Source: Botryotinia globosa (taxonomy: Eukaryota > Ascomycota > Leotiomycetes > Helotiales > Sclerotiniaceae). Taken from it: a stretch of 64,000 nucleotides of DNA. Location: positions 372,001 to 436,000 of the forward strand of contig RCSZ01000002.1 in assembly GCA_014898425.1 (NCBI GenBank), read 5' to 3'. The translations under genes and the position numbers were made by a program. The notes beneath the pieces are model-generated. The model did not search any database. It saw nothing but the letters and a program-made list of their open reading frames with translations, and was not told the origin of the DNA. Of this stretch, positions 10,462-22,623 are shown one piece after another (position 1 is the stretch's first letter; each line of letters starts with the position of its first letter).

Positions 10462-12402
10462 TTACGGGAAATCCTTCGCACAAGGATCCGGTGCATACTC
10501 CACAGTCAAATGTTCTCCGTAGACAGGGTGCATCTGCAATGCCTCCAAACACTGCGTCGCTTGACCATTGATTCTCGCAAACCCAATAATCATCTTTCGG
10601 TTTCCTTTCACAGCCGCCTCAACATATTCCCATCCCGACAACTCATGATCACAAAAGGTTTCGAAAAATACTTTGAAATGATCATATACCAGATATCGAC
10701 TTGGACCCTCAATAGATATCATACGAGTTTTATCTTCACTCTTATATTGATAATATCCGAATGTGTTGTAGCGTGCGTTGACTCTGCGTCCGCGAATAAC
10801 AATTCCCTCTTCACATTCGCATTGATCTTTGAATCGCGCAGCCGCTTCAGGATACTTGAAAACGAGTTTTGCGGCAGACATGATGTATTCTCCCTGCGGA
10901 CGAGTGATTTCAAAGGCGGTGACGGCACCGGTATGAATTTCGTCGAAAACTTCGTGTGCTTGGATGTCGGCGGCGAGATTGGTGAGCCATAGAGCACAGT
11001 TGAGATGATCGGAGAGTCCGCGAATGCCGGCGCGCGGATTACCTTTATAGTTTCCGGATGAGGTCTGAGAGTCTTCTTCTGAGGGGACGAATGAATTATT
11101 TCGTCGTTGGAGTTTGCGGGAGGGGACAACACTGAATTGAGAGGCATAGGGATCGATGAAGGGGGGGAGGTCTAGTTCGGCATTCATGGAGGTTATGGTA
11201 TGGGGGTCATAAATTTGGTTCCGGTTGTCAAACTGATGTGTCGCATCGGAGGGATAATGAGGTGCTGATGGAAAAGTTGGGACTTGAATGTCATGATTTG
11301 TGCCTTGGAGAGGGGTGTGGGTGGGAGTAACGCTACCAGAATGAGAGGCGCTGAACGTTCTGGAGTGAGTAAAGTAATTGGGCAGAGGAGAAATTTGTCC
11401 AGTTTCGTATCGTCGTTGTGCCCAAGCTTCTTCATCGTATAGGGCTACCGGATCATACATACTGGTATGTCTACCATTCTCCACGTATTGGGGCCTTGCA
11501 CCTTGCTGATAGAAAGATTGGTGGTATGCTCGTTGCTGTCGGGGCCTGGAAAAATGATTATAGTTTCTCCATATATGTCCTCCGTTACGAGGTCTTCTTT
11601 TCCTTTGAAAAGAAGGATATTGATCCTGGGAAGAATTTGGAACACTCGGACCGATCAGGTTGGTAGGGGGAGTTGTACGAATGTCAACTTTTCCTGTGAG
11701 AGTTTGAAGCCCATGAGTATCTAGGTCCGTATCTCGATGTGATAATGATCTACGTCCTGCCACTTGTCCAAAAATAGAGGTGACACTTGGATCTTCTAGC
11801 TGTACAGACTGGTTATATGCTATTTTTTTGTAGGCCTTTTCGGTAAGAACATGTTGTCTGGCCATGTCATCTCCACCTCGCTGCACGAACTCGTTGTTGG
11901 ATAACATATGTGAATAATCGTTCAAACTCGGCCTCATCATGAGGTTCTGACGAGAGTCTTCGAGCTGAATGCCCTCGGATTGCAAATTTTGGTCATGGTA
12001 AAAATATTTGGACTCTGTATTTTGATGCTGAGCAAAAAATTGAGCCAAGTTGTCTTGGTTTGGAACCCAATCACCGGGTAGATTTGTGTGTGAGGCACTA
12101 CTCTGGTGGAACTGGTATGCGTACTCAGCTTCTCTTGCTTCTTTCGCTTCTTTGCGTCGGCGATTGTCTTCTAGAACTGCGGCTAATCGTTCCTGAACGG
12201 AGGCTGGTGTTGTACCTAATGAAGCAGTGGTTAATTTGATTGGTCTTGAGCCAACAGAGGCAGGAGATAGGTTTAGAATAGTGTGCTGGAGATGCTCACC
12301 ATCAAGCAAGAATACATTCCGAGGATTCATGTTCGCATCGTATGTAATTGGAAGCATGGGTCTAGATGGGCCAGCTTTTTGGGGGTTTGAATGATAGTTC
12401 AT
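10462..12402 (-). CDS. RRM-like family protein C (single exon, 646 aa)
   Basis: Uninterrupted minus-strand frame starting MNYHSNPQKAGPSR. Around residues 65-90 there is a charged, probably helical stretch (VQERLAAVLEDNRRRKEAKE) followed by Gln/Asn/Tyr-rich disordered sequence. The family block lies at about 455-646: LSDHLNCALWLTNLAADI, SAAKLVFKYPEAAARFKD, IVIRGRRVNARYNTFGYY, RMISIEGPSRYL, the aromatic helix FKVFFETF, GFARINGQATQ and VEYAPDPCA. It is the only one of the six on the minus strand, placed between B and D. Role unknown; the shared block suggests RNA binding or protein contacts by an RRM-like fold. Confidence 0.85.
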   Translation of the reverse strand: MNYHSNPQKAGPSRPMLPITYDANMNPRNVFLLDGEHLQHTILNLSPASVGSRPIKLTTASLGTTPASVQERLAAVLEDNRRRKEAKEAREAEYAYQFHQSSASHTNLPGDWVPNQDNLAQFFAQHQNTESKYFYHDQNLQSEGIQLEDSRQNLMMRPSLNDYSHMLSNNEFVQRGGDDMARQHVLTEKAYKKIAYNQSVQLEDPSVTSIFGQVAGRRSLSHRDTDLDTHGLQTLTGKVDIRTTPPTNLIGPSVPNSSQDQYPSFQRKRRPRNGGHIWRNYNHFSRPRQQRAYHQSFYQQGARPQYVENGRHTSMYDPVALYDEEAWAQRRYETGQISPLPNYFTHSRTFSASHSGSVTPTHTPLQGTNHDIQVPTFPSAPHYPSDATHQFDNRNQIYDPHTITSMNAELDLPPFIDPYASQFSVVPSRKLQRRNNSFVPSEEDSQTSSGNYKGNPRAGIRGLSDHLNCALWLTNLAADIQAHEVFDEIHTGAVTAFEITRPQGEYIMSAAKLVFKYPEAAARFKDQCECEEGIVIRGRRVNARYNTFGYYQYKSEDKTRMISIEGPSRYLVYDHFKVFFETFCDHELSGWEYVEAAVKGNRKMIIGFARINGQATQCLEALQMHPVYGEHLTVEYAPDPCAKDFP

Positions 12403-13871
12403 TTTGACCGTCTAAGAGAAATTTCAGAGGTGCTCAGAGGACTTCTAATTCGGTGAAATTATGAGAGAAAAAGTAGGTTTTTAGATTTTATGTAGTATAT
12501 GCTTGCTTGTTGAAAGTTCCTTGTAGATATTTGATTGAAGTAGAAAGGTATTGCATACGATATGACTTGAACGTCCTTTATTATCAAGAGTGAAAAGAAG
12601 GAGATTGGAACTTGAGAGGTATAGGAGCTAGACTTGTTCATACAATAGTCTTATATTATTTTTGCCCTTAGTTGTGTAAGCACGTGCAATAATTTCATCT
12701 CTAATACAGTATCTGTATGGACCAAACATATTCGAGCAGACTTTTATTCACTGGTTATTAGTGCTTCGAACTTATTGTATGGTTTTACATCCATAAAAAG
12801 AAAGATTCAAAGATGAGGGGTTTTATAGGGACAATTATGGGTGAGTTTTAATTCCATAAAAAGTCAAAAGGACCAAATCTGGAGAGTTCTTTATACTATA
12901 TGTTGCTTTAGTTAAAGTTTGTTTATGATTGGGAAGCTGAGTAGGTTGTACTCATCTCTACTATACTGAATGACTATGTAGTTTGATAAACTAATTGCAC
13001 TAGGTCATTCTCTTATTAGCAATCAAAAGATCAGAAATCCTTTATCCTAGGACATCAGCCCAACTCAACTAGCGAACACTTTCACAGGCCTTAGAAACCT
13101 AAGTGTATATATAGTTCTCTCAATGTTCCAAAACTGCAAAGCATCCAAAAGCAGCATTTATATATTGTAATAGACATCTTTGTCCCTATAGTAGCTTGAG
13201 AGACTGTCATTTTCCTCAAACTGGGGCTGCAGTACCATGGGTAATGGGCTAAAAAATGCCATTTCAGTCTTTTTCAAATTCAACACTCCATATCTTGAGC
13301 AGTATATCGTTCCAAAAATGAGCACTCCCATCTTGATTCAACTAGAAACAAGTCGCTAGGTAATCTCCCGTGGGTTATTAAGCAGTACCCCTTTCAATTC
13401 AGCCAAATAGCCGCTAGACAGTATCCCCTCGAAAACAAAGCAGTAGTCGTATGAACAAAACTTTTCCTTACCATCTCCCATAGCCATATAAATAGCGTAG
13501 ATATTGAAAATGCTTCTCATCAACCATACAATCTCTCCAAAACCAAAGCCGTACCCCTATTCTTACGGTTTTCCCTAACGCTAAGCGATGTTCCCTCAAC
13601 AATCTAACAGTACTCCTTCATCATTATTCCCTTCATAAGCTCTTCAATTCTCGACCTCATTCTCAGGAACTCTTCTTGTAAACACTCTTCATCTTGACTG
13701 CAAGTCTATCATCAACAATCCTCTCAATCTCAAAGACCAATCTTCACTATTTTTGATTTTGATTCTTCGTTTCGCAGATATCAACAACGTTAGACACTCT
13801 AAGAACTCGAGGGATTTCTATCTTTTCATCAAGATAAATAAAAGTTTCAATCAAAAGACATACTATCCAGC
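12403..13871. other. Divergent spacer between RRM-like genes C and D
   Basis: Genes C (-) and D (+) are transcribed away from each other, so this 1.5-kb AT-rich stretch should hold both promoters. The last roughly 350 bases (13520-13871) are C/T/A-rich with short CTCTTCA and ATCAACA-like motifs typical of a fungal leader. No gene is supported. Confidence 0.5.
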
Positions 13872-15647
13872 ATGTCTTCACTCAATTTCACCTCCGGTTT
13901 TGCTCGCAACCAGAACAATCAAAATGGTTCGTTCTGGAACCCAACCTCACCTCTAGATGGTGAGTCATCACTATCCCAAAGATCACACCAAGCATCGCTA
14001 ACAATCAATCCCCTAGCTACCCATAACCGCAGACAGAGCGAATATCTCGCCAGAACAATGGCCAATGCCCTGGGCACCGTCCCATTGCCCAACTTCAACT
14101 TCGACGAGAGAAAGCCACGTCGAATCACTTCCCCATTGTCTAATGTGAACCCCATTGGACATGAGAGAACAATCTCACGTCGAATGGGACACTCTCACTT
14201 CAGCATCTCGGAAGTTGGAGAAGATGCGCCTTCGCTTGAAGAAGACAGCGGTGATGATGGTCCCATTATCACCCAGTCTTTGGTTCGGGGAATCCATCCC
14301 CTGCAACATGGAGCATCTTCGAGACAGGACGATGAAGTCTCGGATCTCAATTTAGAGAAATCTGTTGCGGGACTGAATATCAACGAGCAAGCTTCTCCCT
14401 CAAAGGGAAAGAAATCATATGGTACCCTACAAGGGTATGTTCCATATGCTCATGCTCGTGATCATACTGCAAACACGAGCATGCACCCATCCAGCGTCGC
14501 GACCGGACACCGAGATGTTACTGCGATCTTTCGTGGGCCACAAGTGCAGAGTAGTCTGCCTGTGAGTGGCGGTGCACCACACGCACCACCTCATAACATC
14601 AAGCCACTTGGTCATCGTGCTATTGGGTACGAGCACAATCGAGTTATGACCAGTTACAGAGGCCCTGGGCAATACATGTCTCAGTTCAACGCACAGGTAG
14701 TTGGTGCACTATCAGAAACTGATGGTCAATACAGCATTGAGAGCCGAACACCACAGCTTGGTTCTGAACAGCAGGAAGGCAATAGGTTTTCCGGTGTCCT
14801 GAGCGATCATTTTGGAAATGCTTATCCAGGTGGTCAACCAAACCAACCAGGATCGATGGCTAGTCGTCCAATTACCGCCTTGACATTTGACCAGAGATCA
14901 AACGACAGATCTGGCACATCATCACTCCACCCCAGACTCCGACAAACTGGGCAACTCTTTCGAGAACAGGGACTTCTCACACGACTCCCCACTAATACCC
15001 CAGCCGCTGTACAGTACTCCGGCAACAACGAAGACCGCGAATTTGCCAGTGGATTCGGCGGCGAGGCAAACCTCCCTAACGGGCTCAACTGCGCCGTCTG
15101 GATCAAAGGAATCGCCAAAGACTTAGCTCCGCAATTCCTATATCAGGAATTGTTCAACGCGGTAACAATCGGCCCCATTGTCGCGGCCTACATACGTCTC
15201 GGAGGAGATCAGCGCCCTCGCCACGCCAAGGTGGTTTTTAAACACCCTGAGCACGCGGCTCGCTTAGTCCAGAGAGCTTCTTACCAGGGCATTCATATCA
15301 ATGGACATCGGATTCATGTTGAGTTTAACCGAAATGGTCGTAGCGAATTGCCACTCAGGTTCCATTACCGAAGTCGTGTCATTCTGATTGAGGTATTCAA
15401 CAACCTCAGTATGGATCTTCCGTTCTGGAAAATGTTCATCTCAAATCTCTGTGTGCTTGACATCGAAAGGTGTAGACATCTCGCCTACAGTACTCCACAA
15501 CACATGGCTATGGAGTTCAGATTTGCGCGGATCTTTGGGCAGGCGTCGGTTTTACTTGCGGGGATCAGGAATACCGCGTCGTTTGAGGGAATGGTCACAG
15601 CGAGATATGTTCCGGATGTGCCTTGTGACATCTGTGATGTCAATTGA
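13872..15647 (+). CDS. RRM-like family protein D (single exon, 591 aa)
   Basis: Start MSSLNFTSGFARNQNNQNG, stop TGA at 15645-15647, no intron needed. The N-terminal 370 residues are polar and low-complexity. A lead-in QLFREQGLLTRLPTN near residue 360 resembles protein B (LLREQGMIPDN). The family block (about 395-591) has LNCAVWIKGIAKDL, HAKVVFKHPEHAARLV, IHINGHRIHVEFNRNGR, SRVILIEVF, a Phe/Trp helix PFWKMFISN, MEFRFARIFGQAS and RYVPDVPCD. The start MS-x-NF resembles family member E. Function not recognised; binding of nucleic acid or protein is inferred from the RRM-like layout. Confidence 0.83.
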   Translation: MSSLNFTSGFARNQNNQNGSFWNPTSPLDGESSLSQRSHQASLTINPLATHNRRQSEYLARTMANALGTVPLPNFNFDERKPRRITSPLSNVNPIGHERTISRRMGHSHFSISEVGEDAPSLEEDSGDDGPIITQSLVRGIHPLQHGASSRQDDEVSDLNLEKSVAGLNINEQASPSKGKKSYGTLQGYVPYAHARDHTANTSMHPSSVATGHRDVTAIFRGPQVQSSLPVSGGAPHAPPHNIKPLGHRAIGYEHNRVMTSYRGPGQYMSQFNAQVVGALSETDGQYSIESRTPQLGSEQQEGNRFSGVLSDHFGNAYPGGQPNQPGSMASRPITALTFDQRSNDRSGTSSLHPRLRQTGQLFREQGLLTRLPTNTPAAVQYSGNNEDREFASGFGGEANLPNGLNCAVWIKGIAKDLAPQFLYQELFNAVTIGPIVAAYIRLGGDQRPRHAKVVFKHPEHAARLVQRASYQGIHINGHRIHVEFNRNGRSELPLRFHYRSRVILIEVFNNLSMDLPFWKMFISNLCVLDIERCRHLAYSTPQHMAMEFRFARIFGQASVLLAGIRNTASFEGMVTARYVPDVPCDICDVN

Positions 15648-17905
15648 GCTGGGCTTAGCTTCGGGCGAAGTTGAGATTGGGGATTAGATAAACAAAACTT
15701 GAAGCAAAAGTATTGTTTTTTGGATGGGTATTGATCTTGTAGATAGAATCATGATCAATGGTGTGCGGAATTTCTTTGCTTAATGTTTTCCTAGATGGGG
15801 TAAATAGCAAGCAAGTATGATATCCAATATAATGACAGAAAATTTAAACAAAATCATAATGGCATCATCCAACTCTTCTCATTTCGTGAAACATCTAATT
15901 CGTTCTAGATTTGACCCCAATCAGAGCTGGGAGAAACTCGTAGCTCCCACTAGTCGATCGCTTGGAAGAGCCGATTTTTACCCCGGATATTTGACCTCTG
16001 CGAAGTGATGATCCTACTCTGCAAAGACTCTATAACATATTTGTTTATCAAACCCCATCACCTGGTAAAAATGCATCTTTGTCTATTTTCCGGCTCCCCA
16101 CTCTACTCCAACCCATATATTCACAAAAAAACACAAACCATACTTTCCACCATCATCATCCCATCTAAACATCCTAGCTCAGCGCATATAACATACATCT
16201 ACTCTCTACTTTTTACCCATCCCATCCCATCCCTAACACAATTGCAACCCCCAAGCCCATCAACTTGCGTATCGCGCGAGAAATACTCTTCTATTATCCT
16301 ACTTTGGTTGACATGCCATCTTCCTATCCTCTAGAGCTACCAGCTCCGCATACACAGACCCAAGCTTTTAAAGCTACATCCTCGCTATACACAAACCTCA
16401 AACCCCACCTCAAAACTCAACTCCTGTACAAACTATCCGAACAAGCTACTCAAATTCCCAAACACAGTTCAACTGCCATCACTCAGTTTTCTCCACGATC
16501 TCGTATCCTCTATTTAACGAAGAAACAGTACAAACCCCGCTAATGAGCGAAGCCCCACAAGTTTCCTTCCCTTTCATTTCCCATCCCTCGATCGTAATTC
16601 TTCATCTTCACTTTCTCTCCATCCCTCAGTCTCCATCTATTTACTCTTCGCTTCTCCATCTCTATACCCCTCGTTTAGCTTCATCTCCTTCCTTTAGTCT
16701 CTATCCCTCACTCACTCTTCACTTACTCCTCATTCCTCATTCCTCACTCTTCACCCTCACCTTTCATTCCTCTAGATCTCACATCTTCATCAATCATCAA
16801 TCAATCCCCACCTACCTACCTTCCAGCTGCATACCGACTCCCTACCCCCCACCTACATATCTCATCCAGTATCATATACAATAAAGTTCGTGATATCCAT
16901 GCAAGATCATAAAATCACCACACATACTATTCTTCCATAGCTCTCTTCCCCTTTCATCAGTTTACATTCCCCTACCTCTCCCCCTCAACACCCCTCAAAC
17001 CTCCCCTCCCCTCCCCTCACCCACTCACTCGCCCACCCACTTAATCCAACAATCCAATCCAACAGGCAAACCTCATTCATTGCGAAACCCACCAAACTAA
17101 CCTTCTACCTAGGTGTCCAGCATACCAAATACAAACACATCACATCAAACACATCCAACCCATCACATCCAACCCATCAGCCAACCCATCAGCTAACCCC
17201 ATACTCTCCCAACCCAACCCTAACCCCCCCTCCCAAAACAACACCCAAGCCAAACATCCCCTCATCCCCTCAAAAGTAGAGCTCAACAACATAACCAATC
17301 AATACATACCTATGTAAACAACATGCTTAACCCACCCAATCACTCAAACTTCCACCTAACATGCAAGCCGATTGCCCAAGAAGATCTTTAACTAAACCTT
17401 GAGATTCCCTGATATCTATAAAAAAACAATCCGAGAAACATTCAAACTCCACGATAAACAAATGTTCAATTGAATGCATATCTATCTGCCTATTCACACC
17501 TATGAACAAAATTAATTCCTTAAATATACGCAACTTTTTGGTATCATAATACAACCCATGCCATTCCATTCCATCCCATGCATTCATTTCTCATAAGATC
17601 AAAATTCGCCCAGAGATGCAAAAATGCTATCTATGCATCCAGAAAATCTCCACGGGTCTGTCCTCTATGCCAACTCAAAAGTAACATGACCTCAGACCAA
17701 AACCTTTCTGGTTGATATATTAGTATCGTCATCTCGACTTTTGCAAACCTCAGCTCATAACTCCAAGTACTCCCAACCCCTTTCCAATGCCCATCATGCT
17801 ATGCTCCAGAAACTTATGCTCCGCAAAATCACATCGCGTTTTTATCTTTTAATCCAATCCCCACACAAATGTGCTCGTCATCATCTCATATTGCCCATCC
17901 ACCCA
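15648..17905. other. Intergenic, strongly strand-biased C/T/A-rich sequence
   Basis: From about 16060 to 17330 the plus strand is very poor in G and made of C, T and A (many CCCATCC, CTTCACTC, AACCCATC runs). Several small frames exist only because stop codons are scarce in such sequence; one (16311-16543) codes for a 77-aa basic peptide with no family resemblance. I see no gene I can support. Confidence 0.5.
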
Positions 17906-20900
17906 TCATCTACCACTTTTACCCACTCGAAAATGATCCTTCTTCAAGCCACGATCTCGAAGTCTGCGCTTCTTCATCAACTCATTTACATCATATAACA
18001 CCAACGGAAGTACACAGTCCAAATCCTCAATTTGTTGTCCTTGATCTTGAATCATCTGCTCCAAAGTCAATAGACGCTCTAGAGTCTGTTCCTCAAGTAA
18101 CACCATCTCAATTCGATGCGTGTCAACCAATTCCTCGATATGCGCTCCATGTTTCTTTGAAAAGGATGATTCTCGTTCTTCCGTAAGACTAAGAACAAGG
18201 GACTTTAGCTCTTCCTCTGTCTTGATACTTGGATTCCTGTTCTCTTTGTCCGCTGATATGATTTCGTCCTTTACACCATTCAACAACTTTTCAATGCGGA
18301 GTTCATACTCATCTCTCAGTATCTTCTGATGGTTTGTCAAGAAACTTTCAATTAGTGGCTTGAACTTTTCCTCGTACTTGATTTCGAGCTCGGTCTCCCG
18401 TGCAGCCATGCGTGCTTGAAATGCCTTTTCAATGTTCTCATCATAATTCTTCCTTAATGCCTCATCTTTCTCAGTCAAATACTTCAGAAGCATTGGCCTA
18501 AATGTCTCTTCATATTTAGACTGTAATTCGCGATCCCGTTTGGATACAAAATTCTGAATTAGAGATTCGGTTATTGCCTTGTGGACTTGAGCTTCGCTCT
18601 TTAGTCGATTTTGCATCTTTTGATCCATGAGAGATGCATTGACTTTTTGATTCTCTTTTGACTTCATGGTGAAATCATCACATGCTTTCTCCAAAGTTTG
18701 AACTTTTTCATCCATCCTATTCATGATTGTATCTGACAACTTATGGTAAAGTTCCAGCGTAGACTGGCGGTGCTTCACCTGAGTTTCCTGTAACGAACAA
18801 ATCTTTTGTGTCAAATTTGCCTCGGATGAATCAAGCTTTTCTTGAAGTTTAGTGGTAGAGGTTTGGCCCTGCCCTTCTAATCGCTTCTCCATTTCTTGAA
18901 TGATCTTCGGAGTTGATTCTAAGAATGCAGTATGCTCAATCTGTAATTTCTCCATGGCAGATGAATTTTTCATGACCTCGGTATCTAGATTCCGGAGTTC
19001 CTCTTCACGATCTGATTGCCATTTTTTCCATTCAGACGTCAATAGTTCTGTACGGTTGGTGTCGAGACCAACACTAGTTATCAAATTTGCGAAAGACTTT
19101 TCTCCAGCTTCAAGTCGAACCTCGCACCCAGCCAATTGACTTTTCATGGCCGTCATCGTTCTCTCTGCGGCCGCTAGCCTTCCCTCAAAAACTGCTTCTA
19201 CTGAGCCATTTTTTTCTGTCTGTTGTTTCTTAAAATGTTCAATATGGGTTGTCATATCAGCTCTGAAAGTGACGAAGTTTTCAACTATCAAGGTCTCTAG
19301 CTCTGCAAGCTTAGAATCGTGCCTCTTGTCTGTAGTATCAATCCACTCGGCAGTTCTGTGATCCAAAGCCGTGAATTTTGTAGAATCTTGGCTTATCTTT
19401 TTCTCAATAAACTTTATCCTACCAGAAAATTGTCTTACCTGAGTATCAAGGTCCGAGCTAATTTGTGTTTTCAAAGCATCGAATTGGCTCTGGTCATGTT
19501 GGGGGCCACGCGAGACTCTGCCCTTGAGTTCTTCAAAATCCTCATATCTCGAAGCTAATGCAGTCTGCAAAAGGTTGACGCGTTCGTTAAGTTTTTGACG
19601 TTCATCTTCCATCTGAGACAGCATCTTTCTGCGAAACTCTTCTTCCAGTTTACAATGACGTGATAGGTCAAGTGCTGTGCCCTCATGTTGCTGGCCAAGA
19701 ACAAAGAGTCGATTGCCTTGATCTTGTATGGCAGATTCAATGCTTGGTATTGGTGCCTGAGGAAAATGGTTAGTCTCTTCGGTAATTCCTCCACAGATTG
19801 TGTGCAAAGAGCACTGTTTACCTGCTTAAGAGCTTTTATGCTGCCTTGGACATCTTTGAGTTGCGCTGAATGGCTACTCCTCGAAGCTTGCAACGACTCA
19901 TTGGCCTGTTCCACTGATTTTAGACGTCTAGACAATTCGACTTGTTCTTTAGATCTAGCTTCCGCAGCAAGAAGTCTAGCGCTCAATTCTTCTGTTGATA
20001 ATTTGCATTCTTCCAATTGAGAAAATAACTCACGGTTGCGAGTCTCTGATTCATCAAGTTGTCTAGCCATCTCCTCAAATCTATGCTTGTGTATATTTTC
20101 CGATGATATCAATCGGGTTTCCAAATTTCGGATATGTGCAGTCAAAGGCCCGATGCTTTGTTGAATGGCGTTTGCTATCATGCTTTCTATAAGTCCACCA
20201 TTCGCACTTGCGCTGTCTGACATTCCAGCTGTAGGTGGAACGGGTGGAGCATGCACAGGCAGTGGCGGTGGTGGCATGGTTGAGTATATTGACATTGCGG
20301 AGATAGGTCGAGACGTAGCCGAATTCTCCACTCTAAATTTGACATTTTCCAGATGGGTTTTTGATTTCAAGTGAGTCTCAAAATTATTCGTCTTTTTGTA
20401 TTTCGAGACCTTGTGTTCGGTATCACAATCCAAGCATTTGATATCGTGCAGATCTGTTGCTTTAAACCGAGAATCCGGATATTTTTGACGAAGTTCACTC
20501 AGGCCTCTCTGCAGCCAGATTGGCAGGGACGACTAAGAAGTTAGTTTACATATCCACTCATTATGCCGAAACTACTTACCAGATTTTCATCCTTTAGTTC
20601 TGCATTTGGTGAAAAGTCCATATGCTGGTAAGGTTCAGATTGAATCGATGGACTGTAAAACTGCTCCGGAGCAGAAATTCTTCGATTTCCATCCAATGGC
20701 GCAAGGACGGGTCGTGCCAATCTCTGGGGACTGGAATTTCTGCTATCCAACCTGGAATGGCTTATGGAAGGAGTGTCATTTCCAGAGCCATCGCTCTCTT
20801 CTACCTCTATTATTCTTCGCTTTCTGAATCTCGGAGCCAATCCTTTTGGATCAATGCCGTCCCTCAATTTTCGATCGACACTCTTATGTGACTTCTCCAC

Positions 20901-21334
20901 CTTTACATTTGGCTCTAGAGGTTGTACGGCATATTCATCGGAGTTGGTTTCGTTGTTGGACCTTGAGGACGATAAATCGATGTCTCGAGGCTTGACAAAA
21001 TCGTAAAGTCGCAAGACTCCCTTGCCCTCATTATTCTCCAGCAATTCTAATGTTGTACCCTAGTTAGAGTTAGCACAATGGCAATGGCAAGTAAAAAAAA
21101 TCTATCTATTACCTCGTCCAGCATTCGAGATACAACAAGTTTGAATGTCTTTTTTTGTTTCTTAATCAAGGCCGGGTTCTCTACCAAGACGCGATCCAGT
21201 TGATCAAGATAAGGCTGTTGCATTACAGTACCGGAAATCCCTTCGCCCTGTGGAAGATTATAATCGTAGAGGAATCGAACTACGAAATCCCTAATACGGG
21301 TATTATCCGCATCAGAAACCTCTTCGTCCGCCAT
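17906..21334 (-). CDS. C2H2-like zinc finger and long coiled-coil protein (four exons, 1087 aa)
   Basis: Exons on the minus strand: 21334-21113, 21059-20580, 20532-19822, 19756-17906. Introns of 53, 47 and 65 bp have GTAATA, GTAAGT and GTAAAC donors, CTAAC branches and AG acceptors, and all joins are phase 0. The N-terminus (MADEEVSDADN) is an acidic-helical segment ending at SRMLDE. Around residues 235-290 is PIWLQRGLSELRQKYP, then KCLDCDTEH...HLKSKTH, a Cys-x2-Cys...His-x5-His finger like that in some filamentous-fungal SNF5/Sfh1 proteins (resemblance from memory, weak). A Pro-rich linker follows, then about 700 residues of heptad-rich coiled coil and a basic tail (KKRRLRDRGLKKD). A nuclear or structural scaffold role is possible; the function is not recognised. 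Confidence 0.75.
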
Positions 21335-21915
21335 GATTGCTTCCAATTTGTTGCTGAAGGGAGGAGGAGGGGTGAGGGGAGAAAAATGTCAGGTGGATTC
21401 GTGATTTCTCGCGATTTTGGCGTTTGATGTGTGTTCCTGGATCTAAGCTGGGAATGGCCATAGTGGGTGGCACGGACAATTACTAATCAATTTTTGACCC
21501 GCACAAGCGTCAATTCCGTGATTATTATAGACGCGGGGAACTTTTAGATTCCTTGATGAACCTCACCGGGCATCATCAAATCATGGGAATTGAGGTTATT
21601 GCTCGGAGCTTTACCTCAAAACCATTGCTAGGTATACAATATCATTTCTACCTACCTAGAATTCTTACTGACGACAACTAGGTAGCATTGAATACTAAAA
21701 CAAGGTTTATGTCTGCAGCCAAAAGCCACAGGGAGGAAAGAAAAGCAATAAAATGACAGACAAAACAAATCAAGGGAGATGATTGAGAAGTTATCATTTG
21801 GCCATTGTCTATTTGCCTCAAATTTCTCCCTTTCTTTATGAAGCGTCTGTCTCTATTTCTACGCAACATCTGTTTGACAGTCTCACAAGCTTTTGACGAT
21901 CATCTCACAGTCGAA
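21335..21915. promoter_or_regulatory. Divergent promoter region
   Basis: 581 bp between the start of the zinc-finger coiled-coil gene (-) and the small coiled-coil gene (+). Both leaders must lie here. No specific factor site is claimed. Confidence 0.45.
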
Positions 21916-22623
21916 ATGTCCTCCAGAAAGAAGAGACAGTCTTTATCTGAGGCACCATACCGGCCTCATCATAACTCTACGAGCCTTCCAAGTAGTGCGG
22001 CTTCCCAAATCAAAACAATCACTCCATTATTGTGATGCTAATCGCACATAGCTTCCCGTCGCAGCTCACGACGGAGCACGTTGTTGATACCTAAATATCC
22101 AAGCAATGGCATGGATGAGGGTGATGTTAACGAATCGCCTCATGATTTCGATCAAACTATCACATCTCTGAAATCAGCAGCGGAATCTGTAACGGTTCGA
22201 GTTTGGCAAGAGACAGCAGACGAACAAGCACGGGCGATTCAAGCGATGAGGTCTACAATTGATATCAAAGATTCGCGAATTCAAAAGATGAATCGAAAGA
22301 TTGGGAGACGGGATAAGACTATAGGTAAATTGATGAGACGATTAGACCGCACCAAAATCGCACTCTCGAAAGCAGCCTGGCCAAAGTTTGAAGCAACGAT
22401 GGGAACGGGAATCGAGGATGAGAAGAGAATGAGCATGTTGAGGAGTAAAACACCGACTTCAGCAAATGGGCTTTGTACAGAATGCGGAGAGAATTGTTCT
22501 CGTTTATTAAAAGAGAACCAACAATTGAGGGATCGATTATATGAGGTCGATGGGTTATGTATAAGACTCAGAAATGAGTGTAGCAAGTTGGATATCAAAA
22601 TTAGGGGACTCGAGAGGAAGTGA
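21916..22623 (+). CDS. Small coiled-coil protein (two exons, about 215 aa)
   Basis: Proposed exons 21916-21991 and 22052-22623. The 60-bp intron has a GTAGTG donor, a GCTAATC branch and an ACATAG acceptor; the join gives a Thr codon and keeps frame. The N-terminus is basic (MSSRKKRQSLSEAP, then TSRRSSRRST). Residues about 70-125 form a charged helix (IDIKDSRIQKMNRKIGRRDK), and a second coiled coil near the C-terminus follows a Cys cluster (LCTECGENCSRLLKENQQLR). If the intron is wrong, the second exon could start at the internal Met near 22111 (GMDEGDVNES). No family recognised; a small helical, perhaps nuclear, adaptor is all that can be said. Confidence 0.55.

Noticed and set aside
16311..16543. 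77-aa basic frame in the C/T/A-rich region
   Set aside because: Stops are scarce there because of base bias; no conserved motif or splice structure.
17210..17230. Telomere-like CCCTAA
   Set aside because: Only one unit within C-rich low-complexity sequence; no array.
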